Assembly (NCBI RefSeq): GCF_027596085.1
Contig: NC_072458.1
Coordinates: forward strand, 20,341,851 to 20,405,850
Length of the DNA stretch: 64,000 nt
Source: Anoplopoma fimbria
Lineage: Eukaryota; Chordata; Actinopteri; Perciformes; Anoplopomatidae
Reading direction: 5' to 3'
Below the pieces are notes generated by a model. The model did no database searches, had not been told where the DNA came from, and saw only the letters and a program-made list of their open reading frames with translations. Both the position numbers and the translations under genes were made by a program. Shown in pieces: positions 13,334 through 24,335 of this stretch; positions within the stretch are counted from its first letter, which is position 1; every line of letters starts with the position of its first letter.

Positions 13334-13378
13334 GTGTTTGTTTGTGTGTGTGTGTGTGTTGTTGTTGTTGTTGTTGTG
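13334..13378. repeat. Compound (TG)n(TTG)n repeat
   Basis: TTTG units, then about nine TG, then six TTG units. Confidence 0.92.
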
Positions 13379-13575
13379 TTTAAGTGATTGCTAGTTTGTG
13401 TTCATCAAAAATGTGCTTTTTTTTTCCTGTGTCGCTTTCTGTCTTTTTTTTTCTTTTTCTTTTTTTTAAGAATAATTTTCGCTTACCAGTCTAGGATCAA
13501 AAGTGGTGAACAGCAGAGGACAGCGGAGGAGTGGTGAGTCATGTTCTGAATCTGTGATACATATATAACCACTGT

Positions 13576-13578
<3 letters not shown>

Positions 13579-13624
<46 letters not shown>
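13579..13624. repeat. Pure GA microsatellite
   Basis: About 23 uninterrupted AG units, a mirror-symmetric purine tract able in principle to form triplex DNA. Confidence 0.96.
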
Positions 13625-13626
<2 letters not shown>

Positions 13627-14406
13627 CTGCTGCTACATTGGGTGAGTGATGTGGTAGTAACCAGATCCTCCATGGATTAGCCTCTTTCTCTCTGTAATAA
13701 CTTCCACTGCTCCATGCACAGACCCGGTGGTGACTGAAACTGTGTCAGAGACCTTTCCTGCGGGAATGTAACAGTAATACTATATTCAGATTACATCTCA
13801 TTTTCATAAACAAATGTCAGTTCAATGTGTTCAGCCTCCAGTTCCTATTTCACAATAATGATTATTGATCTACTTCCAGGTCTTGTTCCAGGACATTTGC
13901 TGTTGTTACACTGTCTGGGGGGTCTTTGCTGAGAAGTACAAGTGACACAAACATAATAGTGTGTGTTATGTTTGTCTGGAAGTGTGCATAAGCAGCGACA
14001 GCCACAATGGCTGAACCACAAATGTAAAAAGGAAAAAATGACTCTGAAACTCAAACGGCTGATTAAGAAGAAAGAATCGTTGCTAATTATGATGCGTTGC
14101 AATTTAGATTGCGGTTTGTATTCTTCCCTTTCAAAACGATTCAATATGTATATAACAATTAATTGATAGGGCAACTCTACAGTATAATCAGATATTGTTT
14201 TGATTCATAACAGTAGAGTTTTAGAAAATCTATAAATGTGGCCTACACTTCCTCCTCATAAATGGTAGAAAAATATAAATCAGCACGGAAAATGGCATTT
14301 ACCAACATCAACCACCATGCTGTGAGACATTACAGACTAACACCAACAAAAAAATCCATTTTAGAATATATAGCAAAAGAAATAACACAATAATCAGCTG
14401 AGCACC
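13625..14406. other. Non-coding stretch, no gene seen
   Basis: Unique-looking, increasingly AT-rich sequence. The minus-strand frame at 13845-14174 (109 codons) ends in a run of Ile and shows no domain. Confidence 0.5.
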
Positions 14407-14424
14407 GCATGATGGGAAATGTGG
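14407..14424 (+). promoter_or_regulatory. ZNF143-like motif
   Basis: GCATGATGGGAAATGTGG differs little from the known ZNF143/THAP11 site type (reverse of ACTACAATTCCCAGCATGC-like). It lies in otherwise unremarkable DNA. A related motif is at 15659-15677. Confidence 0.3.
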
Positions 14425-15440
14425 GCCGTCGCTCCTCTCATGTCGGCTGAAGAGGTGCCGTGCATCGACCAACAAGTGCATCCAGTGAGTGTGCTTTCAC
14501 CTCCGCTGGTCGGAGCACGAAGTGGGTCAAAATAGGTTAAATCCTGGAACTGTGGACTTTTTTCTTCACAGTGCAGCCAAACAGTAGACAGAAAAACATA
14601 TAAAGCTATATACATAAGGCTTACATTTTGTTAAAACTTACTGTTAACCACTCTGACAGCTGAACTCTTCTACTCCCGGCAGCAGGAACAGCACGACCCT
14701 GTCAGGATCGGGAACAAGTCATGGGCACAGATATAAAAAAACCCTGATAAAATATATTATTCAGTGCCTGGTTATGGGCATCAACCTCACATTCACACCT
14801 GTTTTGTCAAAAAATAAATACATAGACCTGAAACTTAAATAAAAGCTTGCATGCAGACAGCTGCAAATATAACGATACGAGCATATCCACTTCTGACATT
14901 TAGCCTTTGTTCAAAATGATTATTAATCAATGGCCCCTTGGCCTCCCTACTTCCAGGCCGTGAATGAATCACCCCAAAAAAACTATTGTTTGGACTGTAT
15001 GTACAGCCAGCCTGGTCTCCCAAGTACCACATTCCCAGTTGAAAAAACTGCCCTGTCCAATTATATTTTGAAGGATTTCGGATCCCGGTTACATTTGTTT
15101 TCACCAAATTTTGTCCAAAACAGACATAATCCGCAAAGAAACGGGGTGCTTATCAGTGAACATGAAAGTCTGTATAAAGAGGAGGTCAGGGTGGATGGAT
15201 GAGTCAAACAAACACAGGAACAACGTCAAATGTTGACTCATTTTAACATTACAATAAAATGTTTAACATAATGCTCACGTTGAACCCTGTTTTACTAAAC
15301 TTAACCAAGTGGTTTTTTTTTTCAATTCACAGTGTTGGACCACATGGTTAAAACTTGTATTTAGAACGTAAATTGGGAAAAAAGATGCTTCCTTCAATAA
15401 GTAATCGCAAAATGCATTTTAGCTGTGAGAAGATGTCATT
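14425..15440. other. Non-coding stretch, no gene seen
   Basis: No repeat family recognised. Both strands near 14835-15200 are open for about 90 codons but without protein-like features. Confidence 0.45.
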
Positions 15441-15860
15441 TCAGGGATTGCTTTTGCCCCGTAGGCTACAGTTTCAGGAGTCTCTTCAATTATTAACTTA
15501 GAAGAAAACGTGTGTAAAGCTTTCAATGGTCTTAGAGGGAGCTGCTCAAAATCTGATTTATTGCTTCAAGTGATGCTCGTGACTATATTCGCTAGCTAAC
15601 GACATGACACTTAGCATAACCCACCTGAATCTCTGACCACACTGTTGGCAGTGCAGTTGCATTGTGGGTAATGTAGGCACCAGGATTCCCTAAGATGAAG
15701 ACAGAGAATAAGAAAGGCGAAATCTCTGGTTCGGCTTCATTGATTTCATTACTTTTTTTTCCCCACTGTCTATCCGACAGTGTTATTGGAGTGAAATGCT
15801 AATTCAGTGGACTACTCTCTCAAGCGCATTGGCTCCGTGTAGGTTTTCAACCCATTAAGA
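15441..15860. repeat. Probable interspersed repeat
   Basis: The segment carrying GTCTTAGAGGGAGCTGCTCA, CGCTAGCTAACGACATGACA and then GCATTGTGGGTAATGTAGG looks like a dispersed fish repeat from general recognition. No terminal repeats or second copy are found in this window, so the limits are approximate. Confidence 0.35.
15659..15677 (+). promoter_or_regulatory. ZNF143-like motif in probable repeat
   Basis: GCATTGTGGGTAATGTAGG resembles the ZNF143 binding consensus in the same orientation as the match at 14407-14424, 1.25 kb away. Confidence 0.3.
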
Positions 15861-16043
15861 CCTTTAGTGGACAATGCTTAAAAAAAAAACCACTTGTTGT
15901 TGTTGATTGGTCGACCCTCATCAACAGGAGGCTTTACAGACAGAAGGAGAGTCGTAGGCAGTCAAACCTCTGATGGTTATCCGCACCACCGTTACCCAAG
16001 AGGCCAATCACCACCTTGATTATAGGCGCCGCGATGATTCCAG

Positions 16044-16077
16044 CGCCACATACGTAGCCACATCCGTAGCCACATCA
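16044..16077. repeat. Short 12 bp tandem repeat
   Basis: Unit CGTAGCCACATC occurs twice exactly, preceded by a partial copy. Confidence 0.8.
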
Positions 16078-16436
16078 CCATCACACCTGTAATCAGTGTA
16101 AAGAAATCCCTCGTGGGTGTTGCTGCAATAATGATGCATGACTTCATTTCTGGATTTCATCACTTGAACGAAGTATGACTCCATTTCTATTTATGCAAGC
16201 ATGTTGGGCATCCTTTGGGGAATGGGGCTGTCAAGCATGCAAAAATCAGGGCTTGAACTATAAATACTGCTGATGTCCTATATTTCAGGTGAACAAACAA
16301 CAGACAGCTTACAGTGCCCGTTTCAGCGCTGTACTTATCAGATTAGTCAAGTTTAAGTCTCTCAGATGGGAACCAGCATCCCTTTCAGAGTTTGTTTTTT
16401 TCTGCACAATTTCAATCGCACAGGGACTAGACCACC

Positions 16437-16438
<2 letters not shown>

Positions 16439-16484
<46 letters not shown>
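16439..16484. repeat. TG microsatellite
   Basis: About 23 uninterrupted GT units. Confidence 0.97.
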
Positions 16485-16485
<1 letters not shown>

Positions 16486-16789
16486 CATGTATGTCTGCAA
16501 CGCTCATCAGTATTCATCTGCCAGAAATATGCATTTTTTAGAATGGGCGGTCGTGTGGCTGTAAAAGTAAGATAACACGAATATTGCACCTTTATGAAAA
16601 AGTCTGAAAGGGGACAAATCTTTAAGCACTTGACCCTCTGCCCTGCTAAAGAAAATAGCTAAGTATGTAATTTAAAAAGTGTGAAACGCGATTGCATGTT
16701 TTTTAGCGGTTAAAACCACTTGCAAAACCATTTTGAGATTTTCCCCGTGCCTAGATAAGGAGACTTTGAAGAAGCAATTTCATGTGATG

Positions 16790-17345
16790 TTAGTCCAAAT
16801 CCATTCCCCCGAAGCCTTTAAGCTGGGGCTGAAATCTCGCTGGTGTGAGGAGTTTGTGTCTTACTGATCGGCTAAGCCCTGCGCCTCTTTAGCTGCCACT
16901 ATTCACCGCAGCGTTCCCTTATTGGGACACACTTTAGCCTCACACAAGTCAGAAGTCAGGGCGGTAAAATGGCAGAGACAGCTTCAGAATTAACTGTGTG
17001 CTTCTGAGGAGCGAGGAAAAACAAAAAAAAAGATGTGCGATATTTTTTTCCAGATACACTTTTCTGAGGAGGAACGGTGATACAAAGAGACAAAAGAAGA
17101 GGAATAACCTTTAGCTGCAAAACAAATCGGGATGCATAAAATATGAGAGTGAAAACAAAACAAAACAAAAAACACAGATGATTGAATGAAGATCAGAAGC
17201 AGCTGAGCGGGTTAAATATTCCATACGGCCCGATAACATGTGTTGATCCCTCCCTCTGAATGAAGCTCAGATCTGTGCGTATCCCTCACAGGAGTTTCCC
17301 ATACTTTTAATCAGCAGCTTGTCTGCCACCAGAAGAACATCACGC
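16790..17345. promoter_or_regulatory. Candidate conserved noncoding elements F
   Basis: Two repeat-free parts, about 16790-16960 and 17195-17345, separated by an A-rich patch. Balanced composition, intact CpGs and words such as CTTTAGCTGCCACTATTCACC suggest constrained sequence. This is a visual judgement only. Confidence 0.28.
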
Positions 17346-17721
17346 CCGCTCAACTTTCTCTCCAGCTTTTATTGCACGCTCTGTGATTCTCACCGAACCT
17401 CGCTATCTCTGCTCTCCTTTGCCTCGCCTTCTTGTTTTTTTTTTTGTTTTTTTTATCTCTATCACTCCCCTCTTGTCTTTTCTTCCTGATGATACGACAC
17501 ACACACAAAAAAAAAAGCTGTGATGGCAGCCAAAGCGTGCGAAACAGAGCTGCTACAAACAAGGGTTGCGGGGCAAATTGCACGAGGAACGAACTATAAC
17601 AAGCGACGACGGTAGCAGAAGCAACAATCGTGGATAGTCATCTGCAGCGGAGAGCACATGAGCTTCCAAATCACTTTTATCTCGATTTACAACCTTAAGT
17701 AGAAGAGAAGAGGGAGAGAGG

Positions 17722-17742
17722 ACGGGGGCGGGGGCGGGGGGG
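17722..17742 (+). other. Potential G-quadruplex
   Basis: Three G runs of 5, 5 and 7 separated by single C at 17724-17742. The last run can split, giving four G-tracts with very short loops, a strong quadruplex candidate on the plus strand. Confidence 0.6.
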
Positions 17743-17962
17743 ACGACGACTGCAAGTGACATTACATGTTATCTGTTTTTGTTGCCAAGCTGGCGGGAAA
17801 GAGAGAGAAAGGGAGGTCAGATGGTTAAGTGAGGTTAGAGAGAAAGAGAGAGAAAGAGAGAGAGTCATCCACAGACACAAATGCCAGCACAGCACATCCG
17901 CCTCGGGGAGGAAACATAACGGTAAACCTGATGAACTCATGTTATCTAATCCCTACTGGAAT

Positions 17963-17965
<3 letters not shown>

Positions 17966-18049
<84 letters not shown>
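17966..18049. repeat. Long CA microsatellite
   Basis: About 42 uninterrupted CA units. A GA-rich patch lies upstream at 17836-17864. Confidence 0.98.
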
Positions 18050-18051
<2 letters not shown>

Positions 18052-18084
18052 TCTAGCTCTCATCGGCTCTTCCTAAACAGAGCC

Positions 18085-18330
18085 TTGGCATGCTACCTTC
18101 AATGAGAACGCTTTTCATCAGTACAACGCCGCACTGATGAATCTTTTATTTCTATCTGCGCCCAATGATTATGACACTGTGGCTGAGGCAAAGACTCGAG
18201 CATTAGTGTCAATAATTGATGCAATCCAAAGGAACGCCGTCTTCAATAAGGACGCCGTTATGAGAGCTTCCAAGCGGGTCGGAAGAATTACCCGGTGAAA
18301 GCGATTAGTCAGCGGTGCATGCAGGCTGTA
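18085..18330. promoter_or_regulatory. Candidate conserved noncoding element G
   Basis: Repeat-free 245 bp between a CA array and the transposon copy. It has CAATGATTATGACAC, GTCAATAATTGATGCAATCC and repeated ACGCCGT words. AATAATTGATG is a plausible homeodomain/PBX-type core. Function inferred. Confidence 0.38.
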
Positions 18331-18376
18331 GGGTGATGCTTGGTTAAAGGAAACAAAATATTATTTATATTAAACA

Positions 18377-18888
18377 GGCCCTATTGTGCTATTTTCCGGG
18401 GCATATTTTTATCTCAAGTTACAGTGACAACATGTTTACATGCGTTAATGCTCATAATCCTCCTTGTTTTTCTCATCCTGGCTGTCCTGCAGCACCTCTT
18501 CTCACCCTCTCTCTGAAACGCTCCGTTGTAGCGCTTGCTCCTCCCTCCAGAAAGCAAAGTCTGCTCTGATTGGTCAGCTAGCCCGCTCTGCTGTGATTGG
18601 GCAACGTTTCACATTTCAAAAAACTCTTCCTCCTGAGGTTTAGCTCCGTCTCTCTCTTTTGTTTGTTTGAGGGCCAAACTAGCGTCACTTCCGTAACATT
18701 GTGACCTCATAAAGTTACAGAAGTGAAGGAGAGAATTCAATGGAGCCGTTTCAGGAGCTCAGGAGCTTCTGAGGGGGAGGGTAACTCCTTTTAGGTGTGG
18801 ACTTCAGGTTTTACACTCTACGGACCTTTTACATGTACAAAAATATACACTAAAGGAGAGGGAAAAAGTGGAAAAGCATATTAGGGCC
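18377..18888 (+). mobile_element. Non-autonomous inverted-repeat DNA transposon, copy 2
   Basis: 512 bp from GGCCCTATTGTGCT to GCATATTAGGGCC. It is the reverse-oriented relative of 7302-7794, with small indels, and contains an insertion near 18635-18665 that copy 1 lacks. No clear target duplication (flanks ATTAAACA and AACAAAGT). The 61-codon frame at 18384-18569 matches that on the minus strand of copy 1 but has no recognised domain. CCAAT-type motifs (ATTGGTCAG, ATTGGGCAA) are kept in both copies. Confidence 0.8.
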
Positions 18889-18985
18889 AACAAAGTTTAA
18901 ACCCCAGCTCCATGCTAGCATTATTGCTGTTTTGGTCTCGTCTTTTAAAAGAAAAGTACACAAAACCCTGCCCATGAGCACTTGT

Positions 18986-19022
18986 GAGTGTGTGAGTGTG
19001 TGAGTGTGTGTGTGTGTGTGTT
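18986..19022. repeat. Interrupted TG repeat
   Basis: GTGAGTGT units followed by pure GT. Confidence 0.88.
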
Positions 19023-19739
19023 TTTTAGGACCCCTCATCTTTCATTTACACGGTCAAAACACTGAAGTTCAGTAATTGGATGGGCATATGTACCATAACT
19101 CAAGCCACGTTTACCTCACCACCGCATGCCCTCAGGCAAGGTCTGGGCATGGATTAACAAAACTGTCTGCAGAACTCTGTGCTCATCTGCGGTACTGGGG
19201 CTTTTAATGTGAAATCCAATAGTTTCAGGGTCAACTGATCTCTGACAGCATGTCTGGATGTATTATTCAACGCCAGTGGAGGTTCGGAGCAGCAGGGGGA
19301 TGGACTCAGACTTACAGACAGGGCCCAGCCTGTCCATACTAAAAAAACAACAATCCAAGCGCATGTCCTTCAAAGAAGCAAAGTGTTGAACTACACAGAC
19401 GTAAACAACAACTGGTTTTTCTTTCTGCAGTGTGGTGACACATTATGCAACAGATTGTAACTCGGAGTCAATCCACAGAGCAGAGCTGCGGCTTCATACT
19501 AAAGCTGCAGCTCCCAAAAAGTAAATAAAGAAAGATGGTGTCTGACCCCAGAAGTTCTGCTGAATAGATCCTGTTACAGCTCATGCATAAGGTCTCAAAT
19601 TTTGATTATTTTTAATGCCGTCATGTTCAATCAGCTCCCCTGAGAATTGAGTCACTCTACTCCTTCTCCAGCCTCTTCTCCATCTCCATCCTTCACTCCC
19701 CCCCTCCCCCCCAACGACACAAAGAGGTCCTCCCTGAGA
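19023..19739. other. Non-coding stretch, no gene seen
   Basis: No repeat or coding frame recognised. A C-rich patch lies at about 19697-19713. Confidence 0.45.
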
Positions 19740-19990
19740 CTTAAACCATGCTGTTAATTAAAAGCTTCCTCAATGGGCATCTATGCAGTAATCTGTGTTC
19801 GCTGCATCCCAGTCGCACATGGATCATTTGACAAACGCACAACTACCCGTGCATTAATGAATGTATAATCATCCATATACAAAACTGCTCTGAAGAGTGA
19901 GATGGTAAAAAAAAAAAGAAAAAAGGGGGTAAAAAGATTGATTGTTAATAGTTTTATGACTGATAAACAAAGCAATTGATCAATCCGTGT
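19740..19990. promoter_or_regulatory. Candidate conserved noncoding element H
   Basis: Holds GTTAATTAAAAGC, GTGCATTAATGAATG and GATTGATTGTTAATAG, a dense group of homeodomain cores, interrupted by a short A-rich run at about 19905-19925. No open frame. Confidence 0.33.
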
Positions 19991-21704
19991 GTAGCCGGAG
20001 AGGCACTTACATGGGTTCCTGGACGGTTGGGAATAATTTGTCGTCTCGCAGTGTTAACCCTTCCAAGCGTGGAGGATGTGGATTAATTGTGAGACGGGAG
20101 AGAGGGATGGGCGGATTTCTCCACCATGCAGAAATGATTAACGCTGCAGTTAGGCTGTGCCACAAACATAACAGCTGCAGTAAACGTCTGAACGGATATG
20201 AGTGATTTTGTCTGTGCATGTGTGTGTGTGTGCAATTACGAGTGCGCTACGTGACAATCGTGCAGAGAGGAAGTGTGGATCTGGATTTTTTTTACGTAGG
20301 AAAGTCAGAGCACCTGATTATCTTTAATACTCAGTTGTATTATCTTTAACAATTGCAGAGGAGGTTAGAACAATACGATACACTCACGCATTCATGGGAA
20401 GTCTAATATTTTTTTCACAAATGATGATTGCACACTGTTTGGGTAGGACTGAAACTGTCCCAGTAGAGGCCAGATCATGCGACCATCTGCAACATCCCAT
20501 CTGGGATAGTCTATCATAAATGTTGATTTGGCCGAGAACACACATTCTCTAAACGTAGCACACTTTGCCAAAGAGAACAGTTGCCAAGATGAGGGAAAAC
20601 ATTTGCACAGTTTTTTTTATTTTTTTTTTAATAAAACATTATCATTAGGAGAGGACCAGTATGCCAAAATCAGTCAAATCAGCATCAAACACCCAGCAAA
20701 ACTTTTGTCAAACGGACTTTAAGCAGTCTATGGAACTCAGCGGTGGACAGGAGTCTTTTCTTTTTTCACTTTTTAAATTTGTGCTCTTGAATAAGTGGTT
20801 AATGTGGCGATTGGAACTGAAGTCACAGCTTGGTGTGGCTAAAGGTAAATTAGGAAGGAGGGCACTCTATTCAGCATGTGTTTTGGTGGCTTTGAAATAC
20901 TGAGGACCACACTTACAAAAAAATGTTGCAGCTGAAATGTGCCCTGTGGCTCTCACTGAATTTGTGGCCACAATGTGCTTGTATTTAGCTGCTTTACTTC
21001 TATTTTTTTTTTTTATCTTACCATTACTGCTTACATTACCACTGCGGATTCAATCAGGTCAATTAGTCTTTTAAAGGATTAAAAAAGTCTTCACACAAGG
21101 AAGTTTCAATAGAAAAGTTGCCTTTGTATTTAAGGTTGAGCAGCGAAGTGGCAAAATGATATTTAAATGAATGTAATAAATGGATACAAATTAGACATGC
21201 AGAGATTGAAATTGAAACTCCACAGGTGTGCATTTGATATTTTCAATGCGTTTTAAAGCAGAAATATAGTTTTGTTTCTCTCGTTTAGTTCCCTCAATTG
21301 CGGATATCATTCTCTTTAACTTGTACGATCTCTTTTTATCTTGCTGTTTTTACACTTGGCAAGTGACACTATAGTTTTGTTTCAACGTCAGTAAGGATAA
21401 TAAGAAATGTCAAACCCTTGACCTAATATTGACAATCACACTGGGTGGTTTGTCCAGGGCAGCTTTCTGGTTGTACCTAACATAAATAAGTCCATGCAGT
21501 GAGGTTAAAACCTGGGGATGACGTTGTGGGACAGCTGTTTTGTATTGTAATCGAGATCTGTAGTGAATTTGTGTCGGTGTTTTCTTCTGGCCTCAGGACG
21601 CCTCAGTACCGCATGTGAATTGTGCACGAGACGTCAAACTTTTGGAGTTTACGTTTAAAAAGTCTCAAATTATCTCCGTTGAAGTTATTTTTTTATGTTC
21701 ATTC
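19991..21704. other. Non-coding stretch, no gene seen
   Basis: Mostly unique AT-rich sequence with small T runs near 20610, 20285 and 21005. I see no coding frame or repeat family. Confidence 0.5.
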
Positions 21705-21790
21705 TATATATATTGTGAATCACTTTGTGCCGCATTTCTTGTATTAAATGTGCTATACAAATAAGGTGGATTATTAATAGTATTATGAAT
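21705..21790 (+). mobile_element. LINE 3' tail, short fragment
   Basis: ATTGTGAATCACTTTGTGCC, then GTGCTATACAAATAAGG and an ATTATTAATAG tail, matches the 3' end type of fish non-LTR elements (cardinal phrase GTGCTATAYAAATAAA followed by ATT repeats). Heavily 5'-truncated; no coding part. Confidence 0.65.
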
Positions 21791-22072
21791 ATTACCATTT
21801 TGTTATGTTCATTTCTTTTATTTTAATTAGAAATTCTTGTTTGTGCACAAACTCTTATTATTTTTCCTCCTGATACTTACTGGACTCCAAAGTAGTCAAT
21901 AATGAAAACAATAAAATGTATATATATTTTTTTTACTATCAAATAATGCATTATCAAATGAACTGCATATTAATTTACATTGTCAAGCCTACGTTAGCCA
22001 AACAGTGACTCTCCTCGCGATGAGAAAAATTAGCATTTAAATTGGACAACATGCTTTCATGTTGCGGAAGGG
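21791..22072. other. AT-rich spacer
   Basis: Very AT-rich with no feature seen. Confidence 0.5.
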
Positions 22073-22095
22073 CGGCTGGGCAGCGGCTGGGCAGC
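22073..22095. repeat. 11 bp tandem duplication
   Basis: CGGCTGGGCAG occurs twice in direct succession. Confidence 0.75.
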
Positions 22096-22174
22096 AGAGA
22101 GAGGAAAAATATGTAGTGTGCATGCACAGCCACTCACAACCGGACGGAGTAATGCCAATGTTGTGGTCATGAAT

Positions 22175-22250
22175 GTAGCGGTGGGCGTGGCCAGTGTTTC
22201 CAGCAGCCAATAGAGCGCACTGAGGACGACATGACACCAAACTGTCTGTG
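22175..22250. promoter_or_regulatory. GC-box plus CCAAT motif pair
   Basis: GGGCGTGGCC, a KLF/SP-type box near 22184-22193, is followed about 15 bp later by AGCCAATAG. The pair resembles proximal promoter architecture, but no TATA box or downstream exon is seen. Weak. Confidence 0.22.
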
Positions 22251-22499
22251 GCACTTCTCACCGCACCACAGGCCTGATCCCAGCAGCAGGTGAGGCTTCT
22301 ATCGGGGGCAAACACTGTTGACAGCGAGTCAAAGTGACAGACAGATCACACTTAACATCAGCAGCAATCCCAAACCACAGAGCGCCAGTCCTCCGCACCA
22401 ACACCTTCAGTTTCACTCCGGTGTCATCACCCTGCTTTCCCCTCCCCGCCTCACCTCAACTCACCCCTTTTACCCTCTATCCCTCCCATCTCAGACACA

Positions 22500-22522
22500 A
22501 CACACACACACACACACACACA
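22500..22522. repeat. CA microsatellite
   Basis: About 11 CA units. Confidence 0.9.
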
Positions 22523-22661
22523 AAAGAGGGGGCGCGTTCAAGAAGAATGGCAGTGTAAAACAGCCATGTTCAAATGTTTGCCAACGTTCAAACATTAACA
22601 AGCCAGGGGCAATGTTCTATTGATCGCTCCCGATCAATGGCTTTTATTTCTTTTGTGTTTT

Positions 22662-22682
22662 AAAAAAAAAAAAAAAAAAAAA
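22662..22682. repeat. Poly(A) run
   Basis: 21 A. A small perfect palindrome (ATTGATCG, 4-base loop, CGATCAAT) lies 24 bp upstream at 22619-22638. Not clearly a retroposon tail. Confidence 0.85.
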
Positions 22683-24084
22683 GCAGTATTAGTTATCCGC
22701 ATTAGCTGGGAGACTAATTAAATGTTCCAACAAAAGAGATTTTGACTAATCACCAATCTGGCTGCAGCCTCTTGCTATGAATACTTCATCTGAAATAGTT
22801 TGTATTCATGGAATCATCCCAATGACCTCAACTGACTTCACGCTGCAGTAAAAGGAGCCTCGGGGTGTCGGGTTTACTCTCTGCTTCAGCACTTGTGTGT
22901 GTTTATTTGCTCCATGCTTTTGTGTACAAGTGCAAAGGGCTGTCACGGTATCAGACGTTCACAGCACCATTATCGTTTCTAAAATAATTCACATTAACAA
23001 TATTATGGCGATATCCGTAGAGCATTGGATAAGAAAATTGCTTAGATTTTTGTGTGTTTTGTGTCATTTTTGGCAAATAATTACTAAAAATACAAGTATA
23101 GAGAGGATGAGAGAGAGTCTGTTACCATAACTGTAGATGGGTACAGAAAGAGCAATAACACTAATGGATAGTGAAAAAGAAAACAAATGAACTGATGAAT
23201 CAAAACATCTGCTTTCGATGCAATGTCATTGTCAACCGAAACAAAATCAGTATCGGAGAGAAATGGACCGAGATTTACACGATGTTATCATATATGTACA
23301 ATATGTTATCAATATTTCATTCAAAATATTGCTTATGTTCAGTACTGGTATAACACAACACCCCTACAAGTGTACTGTTAAGATATTCTAGTCGTTTCAT
23401 ATTTCTTATTTCTTATTTGATGACATGAATATTTGTGGAAAAAAACAGATCCCTCTTCATAATATACACACATGTATGGTGTAGGAATGAAAAAACACAA
23501 AACACAGTGTGTTTATCACCTGCACCTGTCTCGGTGTAAAAAAAGTCAATACAATCTGCTCACAACGGAGCCGGTACAGTGGAGGTGACATATTCTACAA
23601 CATTTCACACATCAAATCAGCAGCATAAGGCTGGGAGTATCACACTTTGTCAGACTTTTCACATCTCTCAAGTTTTGTTATGGCTGATTCAAACAAACAA
23701 CAAGCTTTCACACAACCTTCAACAACAAGTCTGCCATCTCATCTGCAGATTTAACCCAATTTCTCTTCGAACTCAAAAGGCTTGTTTTGATCTAAGAAAA
23801 CTATATTTTTACAGCTGAATATGATGCTAAAAAATATATTTTTTTGCAGAGAAACATGTTGTTAGTGAACCAAAATGTTTCAAAAAAGATTTGTTTTCAA
23901 AACAGTATCCTCATAATAAACCAAAGCACAAGTTGTGCTTTTTATGGTTATATTACAGTGGTTAAAGGGTCTGAAATCAATATTTTTAAATGAACATTGG
24001 ATAAAACTCCACAGCGCTACGTCATCGCTAAAGAACGGTCTGGTTTTACATATCATCATTCTGCTAAAGGGGAAAAAAAACACT
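22683..24084. other. Non-coding stretch, no gene seen
   Basis: AT-rich unique-looking sequence; all frames are short. Confidence 0.5.
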
Positions 24085-24170
24085 TTTTAGTTCTTTAAAC
24101 CAATCACAACCGTCTTGGGCGGCGCTAAGCAGGATGCAGCGACGGTGCACTTGCAAAATGGGCGGAAGCG
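24085..24170. repeat. Dispersed fish repeat fragment
   Basis: TTTAAACCAATCACAACCGT followed by CTTGGGCGGCGCTAAGC is a sequence type I recognise as repeated in percomorph genomes. Extent and class unknown. Confidence 0.45.
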
Positions 24171-24249
24171 GCGGAGAAGGCAGCGTGAGATTGGTAGCCA
24201 ATGGCAGACTTATACCCACAGTCTACATCTGGTGAGTCCAACTACTAAA

Positions 24250-24335
24250 CTGTATGAACCCACAGATAAACATTTGCTGACTCTGCAGTTCCTCTCAGCT
24301 ATACAGAGTATTTCAGAGTCTTTCTGCTAACGGTT
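24250..24335 (+). repeat. Dispersed repeat shared with 12.2 kb
   Basis: Same ordered motifs as 12212-12300 (GAACCCA, GACTCTGCAGTTCC, CTCAG, TACAGAG, TTTCAG). Together with the preceding fragment it may form one longer element, about 24085-24520. Confidence 0.5.
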
